Source: Seohaeicola saemankumensis
GTDB taxonomy: Bacteria > Pseudomonadota > Alphaproteobacteria > Rhodobacterales > Rhodobacteraceae
Assembly (NCBI RefSeq): GCF_020171285.1
Contig: NZ_JAIUZI010000009.1
Location: forward strand, 216,649 to 280,648
Direction: 5' to 3'
DNA length: 64,000 nt
Position numbers and translations under genes: made by a program. The notes under the pieces were generated by a model that worked only from the letters and a program-made list of their open reading frames with translations, was not told where the DNA came from and made no database searches. The stretch's first letter is position 1. Each line of letters opens with the position of its first letter. This document shows positions 26,313 through 34,678 of this stretch, piece by piece.

Positions 26313-27052
26313 GAGGCGTCCTGCGGCGCGTGGGCCAGGCTGAGCGCGGCGGCGATCAGCCCCGGCACCTCGCGGTGCAGGCCGATGGGCTGCAGCAGTT
26401 CGCCCCGGAACCCGCCGGCGGTCAGGGCGGCGGGGATGTCTTCGTAGACATGTTGCCCGTCGGAGGCAAAGAACGGCAGGCAGAAGGCGGTGACCGGCAG
26501 GTCGCGGGCGGCGTCGTTCAGCGACGGCGCCTCTTCGATGAAGCCGGTGGTGACCTTGACGCCGCGCAGCCGCTGCGACATGGCGCCGGCGAATTCCAGC
26601 GCGGCCTCGGCCGGGTGCGGGCTGCGGCCCGAACCGTGGGCGGCCACCACCACATGGGTCTTGCCGGCCTTCCAGCGCCGCGCGGCCAGCCGGGTGCGGA
26701 TGGTGCGGACCGCCATCATCGGCAATTCGGGCGACAGGCCCAGCGGCGGCAGCACCCGCAGATCCGGATTGCCCAGGCGGCGCGGTAGTTCGTGGGTCAC
26801 GAACCAGCCTCCGGCCATGAACATCGGGTAGACCAGCGCGCCCTCGCGGGCCTGCATGACCGCGCGTTCCAGGGCGCCCTCGGCGGCCAGGGTCACGCCC
26901 CTGACGTGCCGTCCGGGGGTCAGCGCCTGTACCGCTGCCGCGAGCCGCGCGATGGATGTTTCTCCAGCCTGAGGGTCGGACGGCTGGCCATGAGCCACGA
27001 TCAGAGCGTCAGTGGCTGGTTCCTTCCGAGAAGGTGATCTTGTTCCAGACAT
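26309..27052 (-). CDS. CbiX/SirB-type sirohydrochlorin chelatase-like protein
   Basis: 247 residues with two class II chelatase domains. The first has ALIVAHGQPSD (His21) and His87; the second has VVVAAHGSGRSPHP (His139) and CLPFFASDGQHVYEDIP (His201), the usual metal-binding pair. Haem d1 is made from sirohaem, so an Fe chelatase in this operon would convert sirohydrochlorin to sirohaem downstream of NirE. ATG at 27052 lies inside the 3' end of nirN (44-base overlap). Cobalt rather than iron specificity cannot be excluded. Confidence 0.82.
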   Translation of the reverse strand: MSGTRSPSRKEPATDALIVAHGQPSDPQAGETSIARLAAAVQALTPGRHVRGVTLAAEGALERAVMQAREGALVYPMFMAGGWFVTHELPRRLGNPDLRVLPPLGLSPELPMMAVRTIRTRLAARRWKAGKTHVVVAAHGSGRSPHPAEAALEFAGAMSQRLRGVKVTTGFIEEAPSLNDAARDLPVTAFCLPFFASDGQHVYEDIPAALTAGGFRGELLQPIGLHREVPGLIAAALSLAHAPQDAS

Positions 27053-28553
27053 TGTATTTTCCTGAAGGTTTGCGCATCGGCAACCGGCGGACCTCTTCCA
27101 GGGTCTTTGCGTCATAGACGATTACCGCGCCGTCATCCTCCCAGATTGAAACCAGTGCGTGAGAGCCATCCCTGGTGAATTCGACATGGGCCACGGTTTG
27201 GCCCGGCGCCGGATCCAGGGTCTTGACGATCTCGAGCGTGTTCTTGTCGATCACGTGCATCTTGTCCTTGTTCGGACCAAAGAAGACGTCGACCCACAGG
27301 TATTGCGAATTCTCGTGGCTGCGCATGAAGAACCCCGGGCCAAGCGTTTCGATCTGCTTGACCGTCTGCCAGGTCGCCATGTCGATGACCGAGACCACGC
27401 CGCCCTTGAGGTGCGGGGTCGCCATCACCGTGGTGCCGTCGCGCTGCCAGGTGATGCCGGAACCAAGGTGCGGCATGCCGGGCAGCGCCAGGTCGGCGAT
27501 CTTGTGGCCGATCACCAGGTCGATGACCTGGCCGCCGTTGCCATCGCGCGAGGCGCCCATGACGTGTTCGTATTTCTGGTCGAAAAAGAAATCGTCCAGC
27601 ACGTCCGGAACGGTGATCTTGCGCACCGGAAACGGATCGGGGTTCTTGATCGGCGGTTCGCTGCGATAGTCATGGGCCAGTCCCATGCGCGGCGGGTTGG
27701 GGCCATAGAACACCTCCCAGATCTCGGGCACGTCCTTGAGCGCCAGCACAAAGCTCTCGCGCGGGGGTGCCTGATAGACCGCCGATACCCGGCTGGGCAC
27801 CTTGCCCTTGCTGATCACCGGGATCACCTTGGCCACCGACAGATCCTCGGTCGACAGGATGGTCAGCGTCATCGGCAGGTAATTGGCCACCGCCAGCCAC
27901 TTGCCGTCATCGCTCATCGCGATGTTGCGGCTGTTCAGCCCGGCGCGGGTGCGCCCGACCTCCTGCAGCGACCACAGGTCGTATTTCTGCACCCAGCCAT
28001 CGCGCGACATGATAAAGACATGGCGCCCCTGCGGGTCGAACTTGGGTCCGCCATGCACCACCAGCGGCGTTGCAAAACGGTCCAGCACCTCGAAGGTGTC
28101 GCCGTCCAGCACCGAGACGTGGTGATCGCCGGTTTCCACCGCCAGCGTGATGTTCATCGGGTCGCTCGACCAGACCGGCGCAGCGGCGGGCGCATAGTCC
28201 TCGTTCATCACCCGGCTGGCGGTGATCTCGGCCGCGCCCCAGTCGGGCACGTGGTCCAGCGGCGTCTTCAGCCAGTCGGCCAGCGCCGCGATCTCCGCCT
28301 CCTCCAGCGCCTCGGCAAAGCCGGGCATCTGGGTGGCGGCGCGGCCGGAGCGGATCACCTCGGCCACCTTCGGGCCGCGCATCCGCTTCAGCGTCTGCGG
28401 GATCAGCGCCGGTCCCATGCCGCCCAGCCGCGCCTCGCCGTGGCAATCGGCGCAATGCTCGGCATAGCTTGCGGCGGGATCCGCCGCGCCGTGACCCGCC
28501 AGGGCCAGCGACGCGGCCACTCCCATCCCCAGGAGTAACCCCTTGGTTTTCAT
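27009..28553 (-). CDS. nirN: NirN, cytochrome c / d1-type protein of haem d1 synthesis
   Basis: 514 residues: signal peptide (1-24), a cytochrome c domain with CADCH, then an eight-bladed d1-type propeller homologous to NirS. NirN is known to bind a d1 precursor and carry out the last step, dihydro-haem d1 to haem d1, in the periplasm. The start ATG at 28553 lies inside repeat copy 4, and the AAAGAG just before it belongs to the repeat, so a mobile-type repeat provides the initiation site. It follows nirJ after 55 bases and overlaps the chelatase gene. Confidence 0.9.
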   Translation of the reverse strand: MKTKGLLLGMGVAASLALAGHGAADPAASYAEHCADCHGEARLGGMGPALIPQTLKRMRGPKVAEVIRSGRAATQMPGFAEALEEAEIAALADWLKTPLDHVPDWGAAEITASRVMNEDYAPAAAPVWSSDPMNITLAVETGDHHVSVLDGDTFEVLDRFATPLVVHGGPKFDPQGRHVFIMSRDGWVQKYDLWSLQEVGRTRAGLNSRNIAMSDDGKWLAVANYLPMTLTILSTEDLSVAKVIPVISKGKVPSRVSAVYQAPPRESFVLALKDVPEIWEVFYGPNPPRMGLAHDYRSEPPIKNPDPFPVRKITVPDVLDDFFFDQKYEHVMGASRDGNGGQVIDLVIGHKIADLALPGMPHLGSGITWQRDGTTVMATPHLKGGVVSVIDMATWQTVKQIETLGPGFFMRSHENSQYLWVDVFFGPNKDKMHVIDKNTLEIVKTLDPAPGQTVAHVEFTRDGSHALVSIWEDDGAVIVYDAKTLEEVRRLPMRKPSGKYNVWNKITFSEGTSH

Positions 28554-28570
28554 CTCTTTCCAAATACTCC
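28551..28570 (-). repeat. intergenic repeat family, copy 4 (overlaps nirN start)
   Basis: The core is CATCTCTTT, two bases, AAATACTCC. On the minus strand this gives GGAGTATTT then AAAGAGATG; this ATG is the nirN start codon. It sits in the 55-base nirJ-nirN spacer and lacks the long GC hairpins of copies 2, 3 and 5, keeping only a short GGAGCCTCC-like stem upstream. Confidence 0.7.
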
Positions 28571-28608
28571 CGCCGGAGGCTCCCGCGGTTGCGGATTGAG
28601 ATGCGCTG

Positions 28609-29823
28609 TCAGAAGAATCGATGCGCCGGATCATGGCTTTTCCCCCGGAACGGCGTGACGGTCAGACGGTCGTCGGCCGTATCGACGCCAATCTCTTGAT
28701 TGCTCAGGTAACAGGCCGGGTCCTCGGCCCAGGGATCGCCTGTCAGTTGCAGCGCGCGGATGCGGGTGTTGCCGCCGCAGACGTCGCGCAGCTTGCAGGC
28801 GCCGCAGCGCCCCTTGAGCGGGCGCGGGCGGGTGCGCAGGGTGGCGAGCATCGGATCGTCGCCGGTCCAGAGCTCGGAAAACGGCGTGTCCTTGACGTTG
28901 CCCACGGTGTAGTCCGACCAGTAGGTATCGGGGTGCACCTTGCCCAGGAAATCGATGTTGGCCACGCCCAGCCCCGAGGAATTGCCGCCCCAGGCCGCCA
29001 GGTGCCGGCGCACGTGGGCGACATGCGCCTCGTCGAAGTTGCGCCGCACCCATTGCAGGAAATAGCCCGCGTCGGCGTCGTTGTTGCCGGTGACGATATC
29101 GAGCGGCATGTCCTCGGCGACGCCGATCCAGGCGCGGTCCAACAGCAGGTCGAGCGCCTTGCGGGTGCGTTTGTGCGCCGCGTCCTCGCCCCGGTTCTTG
29201 TCGCCGCGCCCGGCATAGACCAGGTGGCTGAGGTAGAACTTGTCGACGCCTTCGTCGTCGCAGAGCTTGAGCAGGTCCGGCAGGTGCTGGTGGTTGCCTT
29301 CGGTGATGGTGAACCGCAGGCCCACCTTGATGCCGCGTTTCTTGCATTCGCGCACGCCGCGCAGGGCGTCGGCAAAGGCGCCCTCGACGCCGCGGAACCA
29401 GTCGTTGGTGGCACCGATGCCGTCGATCGAGATGCCGACATAGTCAAAGCCGATTTCGGCGACCCGGTCGGCATTTTCGCCGTGGATCTTGGTGCCGTTG
29501 GTCGACAGCGCCAGCATCCGCACCAGTTGCCGGGCGCGGGTGGCGACCTCGAACAGGTCCTTGCGGTCGAGCGGTTCCCCGCCCGAGAGGATCAGGGCGG
29601 GGACGCGAAACCGGCCCAGATCCTCAAGGGTTTCCATGGCTTGCTCATGTGACAGCTCACCGGGGAAATCGACATCGGCCGAGACCGTGTAGCAATGGCG
29701 GCATTTCAGGTTGCAGCGCCGGGTCATGTTCCAGATCACGACCGGTTTGACCTCGCCCGAGCCGCGCTTGCGGACAGGGGTCGGGGCCACCAGCTGGTGC
29801 ATGTATTCGGACAGTCGGAACAT
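28609..29823 (-). CDS. nirJ: radical SAM haem d1 synthesis protein NirJ
   Basis: 404 residues. The radical-SAM cluster motif is CNLKCRHCY (Cys37, Cys41, Cys44), followed by the SAM-binding ILSGGEP. A C-terminal SPASM-like region with [13 protein letters not shown] and a later Cys would hold a second cluster. NirJ removes two propionate side chains on the way from 12,18-didecarboxysirohaem to haem d1. The start lies one base after the nirH stop. Length and motifs agree with known NirJ. Confidence 0.93.
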   Translation of the reverse strand: MFRLSEYMHQLVAPTPVRKRGSGEVKPVVIWNMTRRCNLKCRHCYTVSADVDFPGELSHEQAMETLEDLGRFRVPALILSGGEPLDRKDLFEVATRARQLVRMLALSTNGTKIHGENADRVAEIGFDYVGISIDGIGATNDWFRGVEGAFADALRGVRECKKRGIKVGLRFTITEGNHQHLPDLLKLCDDEGVDKFYLSHLVYAGRGDKNRGEDAAHKRTRKALDLLLDRAWIGVAEDMPLDIVTGNNDADAGYFLQWVRRNFDEAHVAHVRRHLAAWGGNSSGLGVANIDFLGKVHPDTYWSDYTVGNVKDTPFSELWTGDDPMLATLRTRPRPLKGRCGACKLRDVCGGNTRIRALQLTGDPWAEDPACYLSNQEIGVDTADDRLTVTPFRGKSHDPAHRFF

Positions 29824-29824
29824 G

Positions 29825-30313
29825 TCAGGCTTCCTTCTTGCGCAGCCGCAGCCCGGTCTTTTTCAGGATCCGGGTGGAATAGAGGATGTCGCGGCCGCGA
29901 CAGGCGTCGCCCAGGATGGCGGCGATCTGGTTGCGTTTTTCTTCCACCTCGGCATCCGAGGACCCGTGCACCATGGCAAAGAGGTTGTAGGGCCAGTCGG
30001 GCAGGGCGCGGGGGCGTTCGTAGCTGTGGGTGACAAAGGGCAGCGCGCCGATGATCGCGCCCAGTTCGGTGATGCGGGCATCGTCGACATCCCAGACGGT
30101 CATGCCGTTTGCGATCATGCCCAGCTTGTAATGGTTGGGCGCGGCGGCGATGCGGCGGATGACGCCGCTGGATTTCATCGCGGCGATGCGGGTCATCAGG
30201 TCGGCTTCGTCGATGCCCAGCCCCTCGGCCACGGCGGCATAGGGCGCGGGCACCAGCGGCAGGCCGGCCTGCAGCGCGGTGATGATGTCGCGGTCTGATA
30301 CCTGATGTGTCAT
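29825..30313 (-). CDS. nirH: sirohaem decarboxylase subunit NirH
   Basis: 162 residues. It has an AsnC/Lrp-like helix-turn-helix fold in the first 60 residues ([20 protein letters not shown]) and a ferredoxin-like second domain, including [17 protein letters not shown]. With NirDL and NirG it decarboxylates sirohaem to 12,18-didecarboxysirohaem. The family is enzymatic, not regulatory, despite its fold. ATGA overlap with nirG. Assignment as H rather than G follows the usual D-L-G-H gene order. Confidence 0.87.
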   Translation of the reverse strand: MTHQVSDRDIITALQAGLPLVPAPYAAVAEGLGIDEADLMTRIAAMKSSGVIRRIAAAPNHYKLGMIANGMTVWDVDDARITELGAIIGALPFVTHSYERPRALPDWPYNLFAMVHGSSDAEVEEKRNQIAAILGDACRGRDILYSTRILKKTGLRLRKKEA

Positions 30314-30759
30314 GCGGCCACGCGGAACCCGATGTAGAACTCTTGCAGTTTGGGGAAGCGATGGACCGTGATCCCGGTTTCCCCTTCGATCGCATCGGCG
30401 GTGGTGGTGATACCCTCGGGCGTTTCGGTTGCCAGGACGAACCACATGTTCAGCCGGTGCGTGCGCTCATAATTATGCGCCACCTCCGGGTGGGCATTGA
30501 CTTTGGTTAACACCGCGTCGAATTGATCCGCCGGCACCGCCATGGCGCAGAGGCAGAATGCCCCGCCCATGGCGGCGGCGTCGAAGAAGGGGCCAAAGCG
30601 GGTGATGACTCCGGTGTCTTTCATTGCCTGCAGGCGGGTCAGCAGATCGGATTCCGTGAGCCCCAGTTCGGTGGCGACGGCGGCGAAGGGGGCGCTGCAC
30701 AGCGGCAGGTCCTCCTGCATCCGGTTCAGGATGCGGCGGTCGGTATCATCGAGTGTCAT
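30310..30759 (-). CDS. nirG: sirohaem decarboxylase subunit NirG
   Basis: 149 residues of the AsnC-like sirohaem decarboxylase family, with DDTDRRILNRMQEDLPLCSAPF at the N-terminus and HNYERTHRLNMWFVLATE in the second domain; the YERxxxxNxWF pattern recurs in all three paralogues here. ATG at 30759; both ends overlap neighbours by four bases. It acts with NirDL and NirH in haem d1 synthesis. Confidence 0.87.
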   Translation of the reverse strand: MTLDDTDRRILNRMQEDLPLCSAPFAAVATELGLTESDLLTRLQAMKDTGVITRFGPFFDAAAMGGAFCLCAMAVPADQFDAVLTKVNAHPEVAHNYERTHRLNMWFVLATETPEGITTTADAIEGETGITVHRFPKLQEFYIGFRVAA

Positions 30760-31748
30760 GCGACTTTTCCTGCCTTGAGCGAGATCAGCGCGCCGGTCTG
30801 TTTGAAACAGCGGGTGGAGAACAGCACCTCGTGGTCGACGCCCTGCAGTTCGGGCAGGGCGCGGGCGCGGTCGAGTACGTCCATCGCCTCGGTCCGGCTG
30901 CGGGCGTGGATCATGTTGTAGAGGCGGTAGGGCCAGATTTCCGATGCCGGGCGGCGTTCGTAGCACAGCGTGACGCCGGGCAGCGCGGCCAGCCGCGGAC
31001 CGGTCTCGGCGATGCGGTCGGGGGCGATGTCCCAGACCACCATGGCATTGGCGCTCCAGCCCAGCGCGCGGTGGCGCACAATGACGCCAAAGCGCGAGAT
31101 GATCCCCGCCTCGGTCAGCGCGGCGATGCGTTTGAGCACCTTGGCCTCGCTGATGCCCAGCTGGTCGGCGACATCGGCATAGGGCATCGCGGTGATCGGC
31201 AGGCCGGTGGTCAGCAGCTGCAACAGCCGGCGGTCGCCGGAGCGCATGGCGTCGAGGTTGGCGGGGCGGGGCGCGCGCAGCTGGGTCGCCCCGCCGTTCA
31301 TGCGGAACCCCAGATCGACGTTGAAGGGGCGCACCAGCGGGAAGTCGAAGACCCGTAGGCCGGTCAGCTCGGTGATCCGGTCCAGCGTCTTGTCGATATG
31401 GGTGCGGTCGGGACCGGTGGCGACAAACCACAGGTTCAGGTCGTTTTCGCGTTCGTAGCTGTGATTCACGCCGGGTTCGGCGCCGATGATCTGGGCGACC
31501 CGGTCCAGCGCGCGGTGCGGCGCGGCGACGGCGGCAAGCGTGCTGGCCGAGACGGTGTTGGGCGCGCAGGTGGCCCCGACGCGGGTGATGCGGCCGGCCT
31601 TTTTCATCCGCTTGAGCCGGGTGATGACCTCGGCCTCGTCAATCTCGAGATCCGTGGCGATCCGGGCAAAGGGGCGGTTGACCAGTGGAAAATCGCGCTG
31701 CCAGTTGTCGAGCAGGTGCAGGTCAATCGGGTCGGATACGATCTGCAT
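30756..31748 (-). CDS. nirD: fused sirohaem decarboxylase subunits NirD-NirL
   Basis: 330 residues made of two AsnC-like units: about 1-165 (LLDNWQRDFPLVNRPFARIA, HSYERENDLNLWFVAT) and 170-330 (GDRRLLQLLTTGLPITAMPY, CYERRPASEIWPYRLYNM). NirD and NirL are separate genes in pseudomonads but fused in Paracoccus-type clusters. Together with NirG and NirH all four decarboxylase units are present. Its stop overlaps the nirG start; nirF ends four bases upstream of its ATG. Confidence 0.89.
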   Translation of the reverse strand: MQIVSDPIDLHLLDNWQRDFPLVNRPFARIATDLEIDEAEVITRLKRMKKAGRITRVGATCAPNTVSASTLAAVAAPHRALDRVAQIIGAEPGVNHSYERENDLNLWFVATGPDRTHIDKTLDRITELTGLRVFDFPLVRPFNVDLGFRMNGGATQLRAPRPANLDAMRSGDRRLLQLLTTGLPITAMPYADVADQLGISEAKVLKRIAALTEAGIISRFGVIVRHRALGWSANAMVVWDIAPDRIAETGPRLAALPGVTLCYERRPASEIWPYRLYNMIHARSRTEAMDVLDRARALPELQGVDHEVLFSTRCFKQTGALISLKAGKVA

Positions 31749-31751
31749 GGC

Positions 31752-32897
31752 TTACAATCCCGTTCTGTGCGCGCGCGCGGTAAAGAAGATGCCCGAGGGG
31801 CTGTCGGCGTCGATTTCGCCAAGTTTTTCAAACGTCTGGGTGTCGTAGATCATGATCTTGCCGGCGTCCCGGACGCTCAGCCAGACCTCGTGCCCGCGCG
31901 GGGTGAACTCCATGTGCAGCACCGCCGGGCCCGGTTTGAATTCGTGGATGATCTCTTTGGTCACGGTGTCGATGACCTGGATCGTGTCGTTCAGCGGGTG
32001 GGCGAAATTGACCCAGACCTGCCGGCCGTCGGGGCGGGCCATGGCAAAGACGGGCTGCCCGTGGGTCTGGGTGCGCCCGGTTTCCGTGAGTGTGGCGGCA
32101 TCGACCCAGAGCACCTCGTGATGGCCGACGGCTGGCAAAACGAATTCGGACCCCGTCAGCGCCCAGCCTTCGAGATGCGGCATCTTGTAGACCGGCATTT
32201 CCTCTTGCCCCCGGCCATAGCCGGGCAGCACGCGGATCGGTTCGGGGGTGTCGGACCACAGGTCGAGCGCGGTCAGCCCGTCCTCGCCAAAGAGGCCGGT
32301 GATGTAGGTGCGCCCGTTGGCGGTGATCAGCGCGTCATAGGGGCGGTCGCCCATGTTTTCGATGCGGGTGATCCGGGGCTCGGCCCCGGACATGTCGGCG
32401 ATCCAGGTTTCGCCGGTGTCCCACATGGTAAAGACGAAGCGGCGGCCTGGCGCGTCGACCAGCCCGATGGTCTTGGAATCGGTGGGGATGTCGGCGACCA
32501 TCTCCAGCGTGTCGGCGTCAAAGATGCGCACGCCGCCGGGTTCGTAGTTGGACACCGCGACCAGCTTGCCGTCGTCGGAAATCGCGCCGCCGATGGCGTT
32601 GCCGGCCTGTACCACGCGGTTGGCGATGGTGCGGGTGACGATATCGACCTTGGTCAGCCCGCCGTCGCGGCCAAAGACATAGGCAAAGCGTTCGTCGGGC
32701 GAATAGACCAGCGAGGCGTGGGAGAGATCGCCCAGCCCCTCGATCCGGGCCAGCGCGGCGCGGTCGGACTGGTCCACCAGCACGACCGTGCCGGTGGCGC
32801 GTTCGATCACCAGCCCCAGATCGCCGGTGGCGGTGGGTTCCGCATGAGCCGCGGAGATGAAAAGCGAGGCCAGCAGGCCGAGGGCGAGCGGTTTCAT
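31752..32897 (-). CDS. nirF: haem d1 biosynthesis protein NirF
   Basis: 381 residues: an N-terminal export signal (MKPLALGLLASLFISAAHAEP) and a beta-propeller homologous to the d1 domain of NirS and NirN but without a cytochrome c domain. NirF is needed for a late step of haem d1 synthesis in the periplasm. ATG at 32897 overlaps the nirC stop (ATGA). The HGQPVFAMARPDGRQVWV and EFTPRGHEVWLSVRD blocks match propeller repeats of the family. Confidence 0.91.
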   Translation of the reverse strand: MKPLALGLLASLFISAAHAEPTATGDLGLVIERATGTVVLVDQSDRAALARIEGLGDLSHASLVYSPDERFAYVFGRDGGLTKVDIVTRTIANRVVQAGNAIGGAISDDGKLVAVSNYEPGGVRIFDADTLEMVADIPTDSKTIGLVDAPGRRFVFTMWDTGETWIADMSGAEPRITRIENMGDRPYDALITANGRTYITGLFGEDGLTALDLWSDTPEPIRVLPGYGRGQEEMPVYKMPHLEGWALTGSEFVLPAVGHHEVLWVDAATLTETGRTQTHGQPVFAMARPDGRQVWVNFAHPLNDTIQVIDTVTKEIIHEFKPGPAVLHMEFTPRGHEVWLSVRDAGKIMIYDTQTFEKLGEIDADSPSGIFFTARAHRTGL

Positions 32898-33196
32898 GGG
32901 GTCTCCGGTTTCAGCAGGTAACGGGCAATCCATTCGGCCTCTTCGGTGGTGATCAGAGGCCGCCAGGGCGGCATCGGCGTGCCGGGAACGCCATCGAGGA
33001 TGACGTCGCGCAGCACGTCGACCGAGTAATGATCGAGGCTTTCGGGGCGCAGGTCGGGACCCAGCCCGCCCTTGAGCGTCAGACCGTGGCACGAGCCGCA
33101 GTCCTGATGGACCAGCCGGGCCAGCGCGTCGGGATCGGTGACGCCGCCCGCATGGGCGACGCCGGCGACAACCATCAGAGCAGCGAATTTATGCAT
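32894..33196 (-). CDS. nirC: c-type cytochrome NirC
   Basis: 100 residues: a short signal peptide (MHKFAALMVVAGVAHA), one haem-binding site DCGSCH, and a late Met (GTPMPPW) as likely axial ligand. In other denitrifiers NirC can donate electrons to NirS or assist haem d1 maturation. It overlaps nirE by eight bases and nirF by four. Confidence 0.9.
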   Translation of the reverse strand: MHKFAALMVVAGVAHAGGVTDPDALARLVHQDCGSCHGLTLKGGLGPDLRPESLDHYSVDVLRDVILDGVPGTPMPPWRPLITTEEAEWIARYLLKPETP

Positions 33197-34091
33197 GGGC
33201 GGCTATCACCTCCCTTTGAAACAGGTCGATCGAGGCGCGGCTGAGCGCGAAATCGGTGTAGAGCGAGACCACCTTGCCGATGACGAAGAGCACCGGGGCG
33301 TGCAGCCCGGCCTCGTGGGTGTCGCGTTCGATCCGGTCCAGCCGCGAGACCAGCCGGCGTTCCTGCGGGGTGGTGGCGCGGGCGATGGCCATGACGGGGG
33401 TGTCCCCACCCAGCCCGTGGGCCATCAGCCCGGTGGAGATTTCGCCGATGTTGGCGACGCCCATGTAGACCACCAGCGTGGTGTCGGGATTGGCCAGCCG
33501 GGCCCAGTCGAGGTCCAGCGCCTTGTCCGCCTGCCGGTGGCCGGTGACATATTGCACGCCGGTGGCCAGCCCGCGGTGGGTCAGCGGCACACCGGTGGCA
33601 GAGGCGACACCCTGCGCGGCGGTGATGCCGGGGCAGTAGGTCACGCCGATGTCGTGTCTTGCCAGATAGGCGGCCTCTTCGGAGCCGCGGCCAAAAATCA
33701 GCGGATCGCCGCCCTTGAGCCGGGCAACCACGTTGCCGGCGCGGGCCTCGTCGACCAGGATCTGGTTGATCCGGTCCTGCGGCACGGTGTGGCAGTTGGG
33801 CGCCTTGCCCACCGGGATCAGCCGGGCCGTGTCGGGGGACATGGCCAGGATTTCGGGCGACACCAGCCGGTCGTAGACCACCACATCGGCCTCGGACAGC
33901 ATCCGGGTGGCGCGCAGGGTCATCAGCTCGGGGTCGCCGGGGCCGGCGCCGATCAGGTATACTTTACCGGTCATGGGTGTGCTCGCTCGTGTGGTCAGTT
34001 GCTGGCGGGATCGGTCGGGCCGGAACCGCGCCGGGGCGGCGGGCCCCGGTGCCTGGTGGACGGTCAGTTCTGGCGTTCGCGTGTGTTTCAT
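33189..34091 (-). CDS. nirE: uroporphyrinogen-III C-methyltransferase NirE
   Basis: 300 residues as drawn; the conserved enzyme begins at about residue 42 with VYLIGAGPGDPELMTLRA. An ATG at 33974 (MTGKVYLIG) is an equally good start, giving 261 residues. Further SUMT blocks are VVVYDRLVS, GGDPLIFGRG, GITAAQGVAS and TRHRGL-like LTHRGLATG. It makes precorrin-2, the first step from the haem pathway to haem d1. A Dnr-like box and a terminator lie just upstream, so nirE probably opens the nirE-C-F-DL-G-H-J-N operon. Confidence 0.9.
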   Translation of the reverse strand: MKHTRTPELTVHQAPGPAAPARFRPDRSRQQLTTRASTPMTGKVYLIGAGPGDPELMTLRATRMLSEADVVVYDRLVSPEILAMSPDTARLIPVGKAPNCHTVPQDRINQILVDEARAGNVVARLKGGDPLIFGRGSEEAAYLARHDIGVTYCPGITAAQGVASATGVPLTHRGLATGVQYVTGHRQADKALDLDWARLANPDTTLVVYMGVANIGEISTGLMAHGLGGDTPVMAIARATTPQERRLVSRLDRIERDTHEAGLHAPVLFVIGKVVSLYTDFALSRASIDLFQREVIAAHA

Positions 34092-34125
34092 GGCGCAAGA
34101 ATCGCCCAGTTCGACCGGTAACTCC

Positions 34126-34139
34126 TTGACAAAAGCTAA
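34126..34139 (-). promoter_or_regulatory. candidate Dnr/FNR box upstream of nirE
   Basis: TTGACAAAAGCTAA: the first half site is perfect and the second is degenerate. It lies 34 bases before the upstream nirE ATG (151 before the internal ATG) and directly after the terminator of the cupredoxin gene. It is weaker than the boxes at nirS, norC, hemA and nos. Confidence 0.4.
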
Positions 34140-34164
34140 GGCGGCCCGCTTTTCGCGAGCCGCC
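34140..34164 (-). terminator. terminator after the cupredoxin gene
   Basis: A 10-base GC stem with one mismatch (GGCGGCTCGC / GCGGGCCGCC on the minus strand), a five-base loop, then TTAGCTTTTG. It lies 23 bases after the cupredoxin stop and separates that gene from the nirE operon. Confidence 0.65.
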
Positions 34165-34187
34165 TGATGTCGCAGGGCGCGACAGTG

Positions 34188-34604
34188 TTACGGGGTGACG
34201 GTGACCATGCCGATCATGTTCTGGGTTTCCCAGTGCGGGCCGCAGAGGTAGTCCTGATCGCCGGGCGTCAGGAAGGTGAATTCGATGCTTTCCTCGGGAA
34301 AGGCGCGGTCCGATTCCGGCTGGCCGGAGTCCTTGACCAGCACGCTGTGGCTGGTGCGTTTGTCGACATTGACCCAGCGCACGGTGGTGCCCACGGGCAC
34401 GGTGATCTGGGCCGGGCAGAAGTTGTACTTGTACATCAGGACGACGGTGGCGTCCTCGACCTCGGCCGAAGGCTTGCCAAAGATGTCGACATAGCGGGTT
34501 TCGGCCTCGGCGCAGATCGCCGCCGTATCCTCGTCGCCGGCAAGGGCGGGCAGGGCGGTGGCGGCGAGCAGCAGGGTCGCGGGAAGAAGGCGTGTCAGGG
34601 TCAT
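34188..34604 (-). CDS. periplasmic cupredoxin (type 1 copper protein)
   Basis: 138 residues: a signal peptide ending near LPALAG and a single cupredoxin domain. Predicted copper ligands are His86 (TSHSV), Cys121, His124 (YLCGPHW) and Met130 (QNMIG), giving C-x2-H-x5-M, close to the pseudoazurin pattern. Two extra cysteines (31, 63) could form a disulfide. It lies between a multihaem cytochrome gene and the haem d1 operon and could carry electrons to NirS or NosZ. It is not azurin, and I have no exact family name. Confidence 0.82.
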   Translation of the reverse strand: MTLTRLLPATLLLAATALPALAGDEDTAAICAEAETRYVDIFGKPSAEVEDATVVLMYKYNFCPAQITVPVGTTVRWVNVDKRTSHSVLVKDSGQPESDRAFPEESIEFTFLTPGDQDYLCGPHWETQNMIGMVTVTP

Positions 34605-34631
34605 CTTGCAGGTGTCCTGTCCGGTTGTGGC

Positions 34632-34656
34632 AATGGCCGGGATGATCCCGGCCATT
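34632..34656 (-). terminator. hairpin between multihaem cytochrome and cupredoxin genes
   Basis: A perfect 11-base stem (AATGGCCGGGA / TCCCGGCCATT) with a three-base loop. It lacks a T tract on the minus strand, so it may stabilise mRNA ends or cause partial termination. Confidence 0.5.
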
Positions 34657-34678
34657 GGGGTTGCATGTCGCCGGGCGC

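Noticed and set aside
29825..31748. NirDL, NirG and NirH as AsnC/Lrp transcription regulators
   Set aside because: The fold is shared, but the conserved YER/HN blocks and the nir context fit sirohaem decarboxylase subunits.
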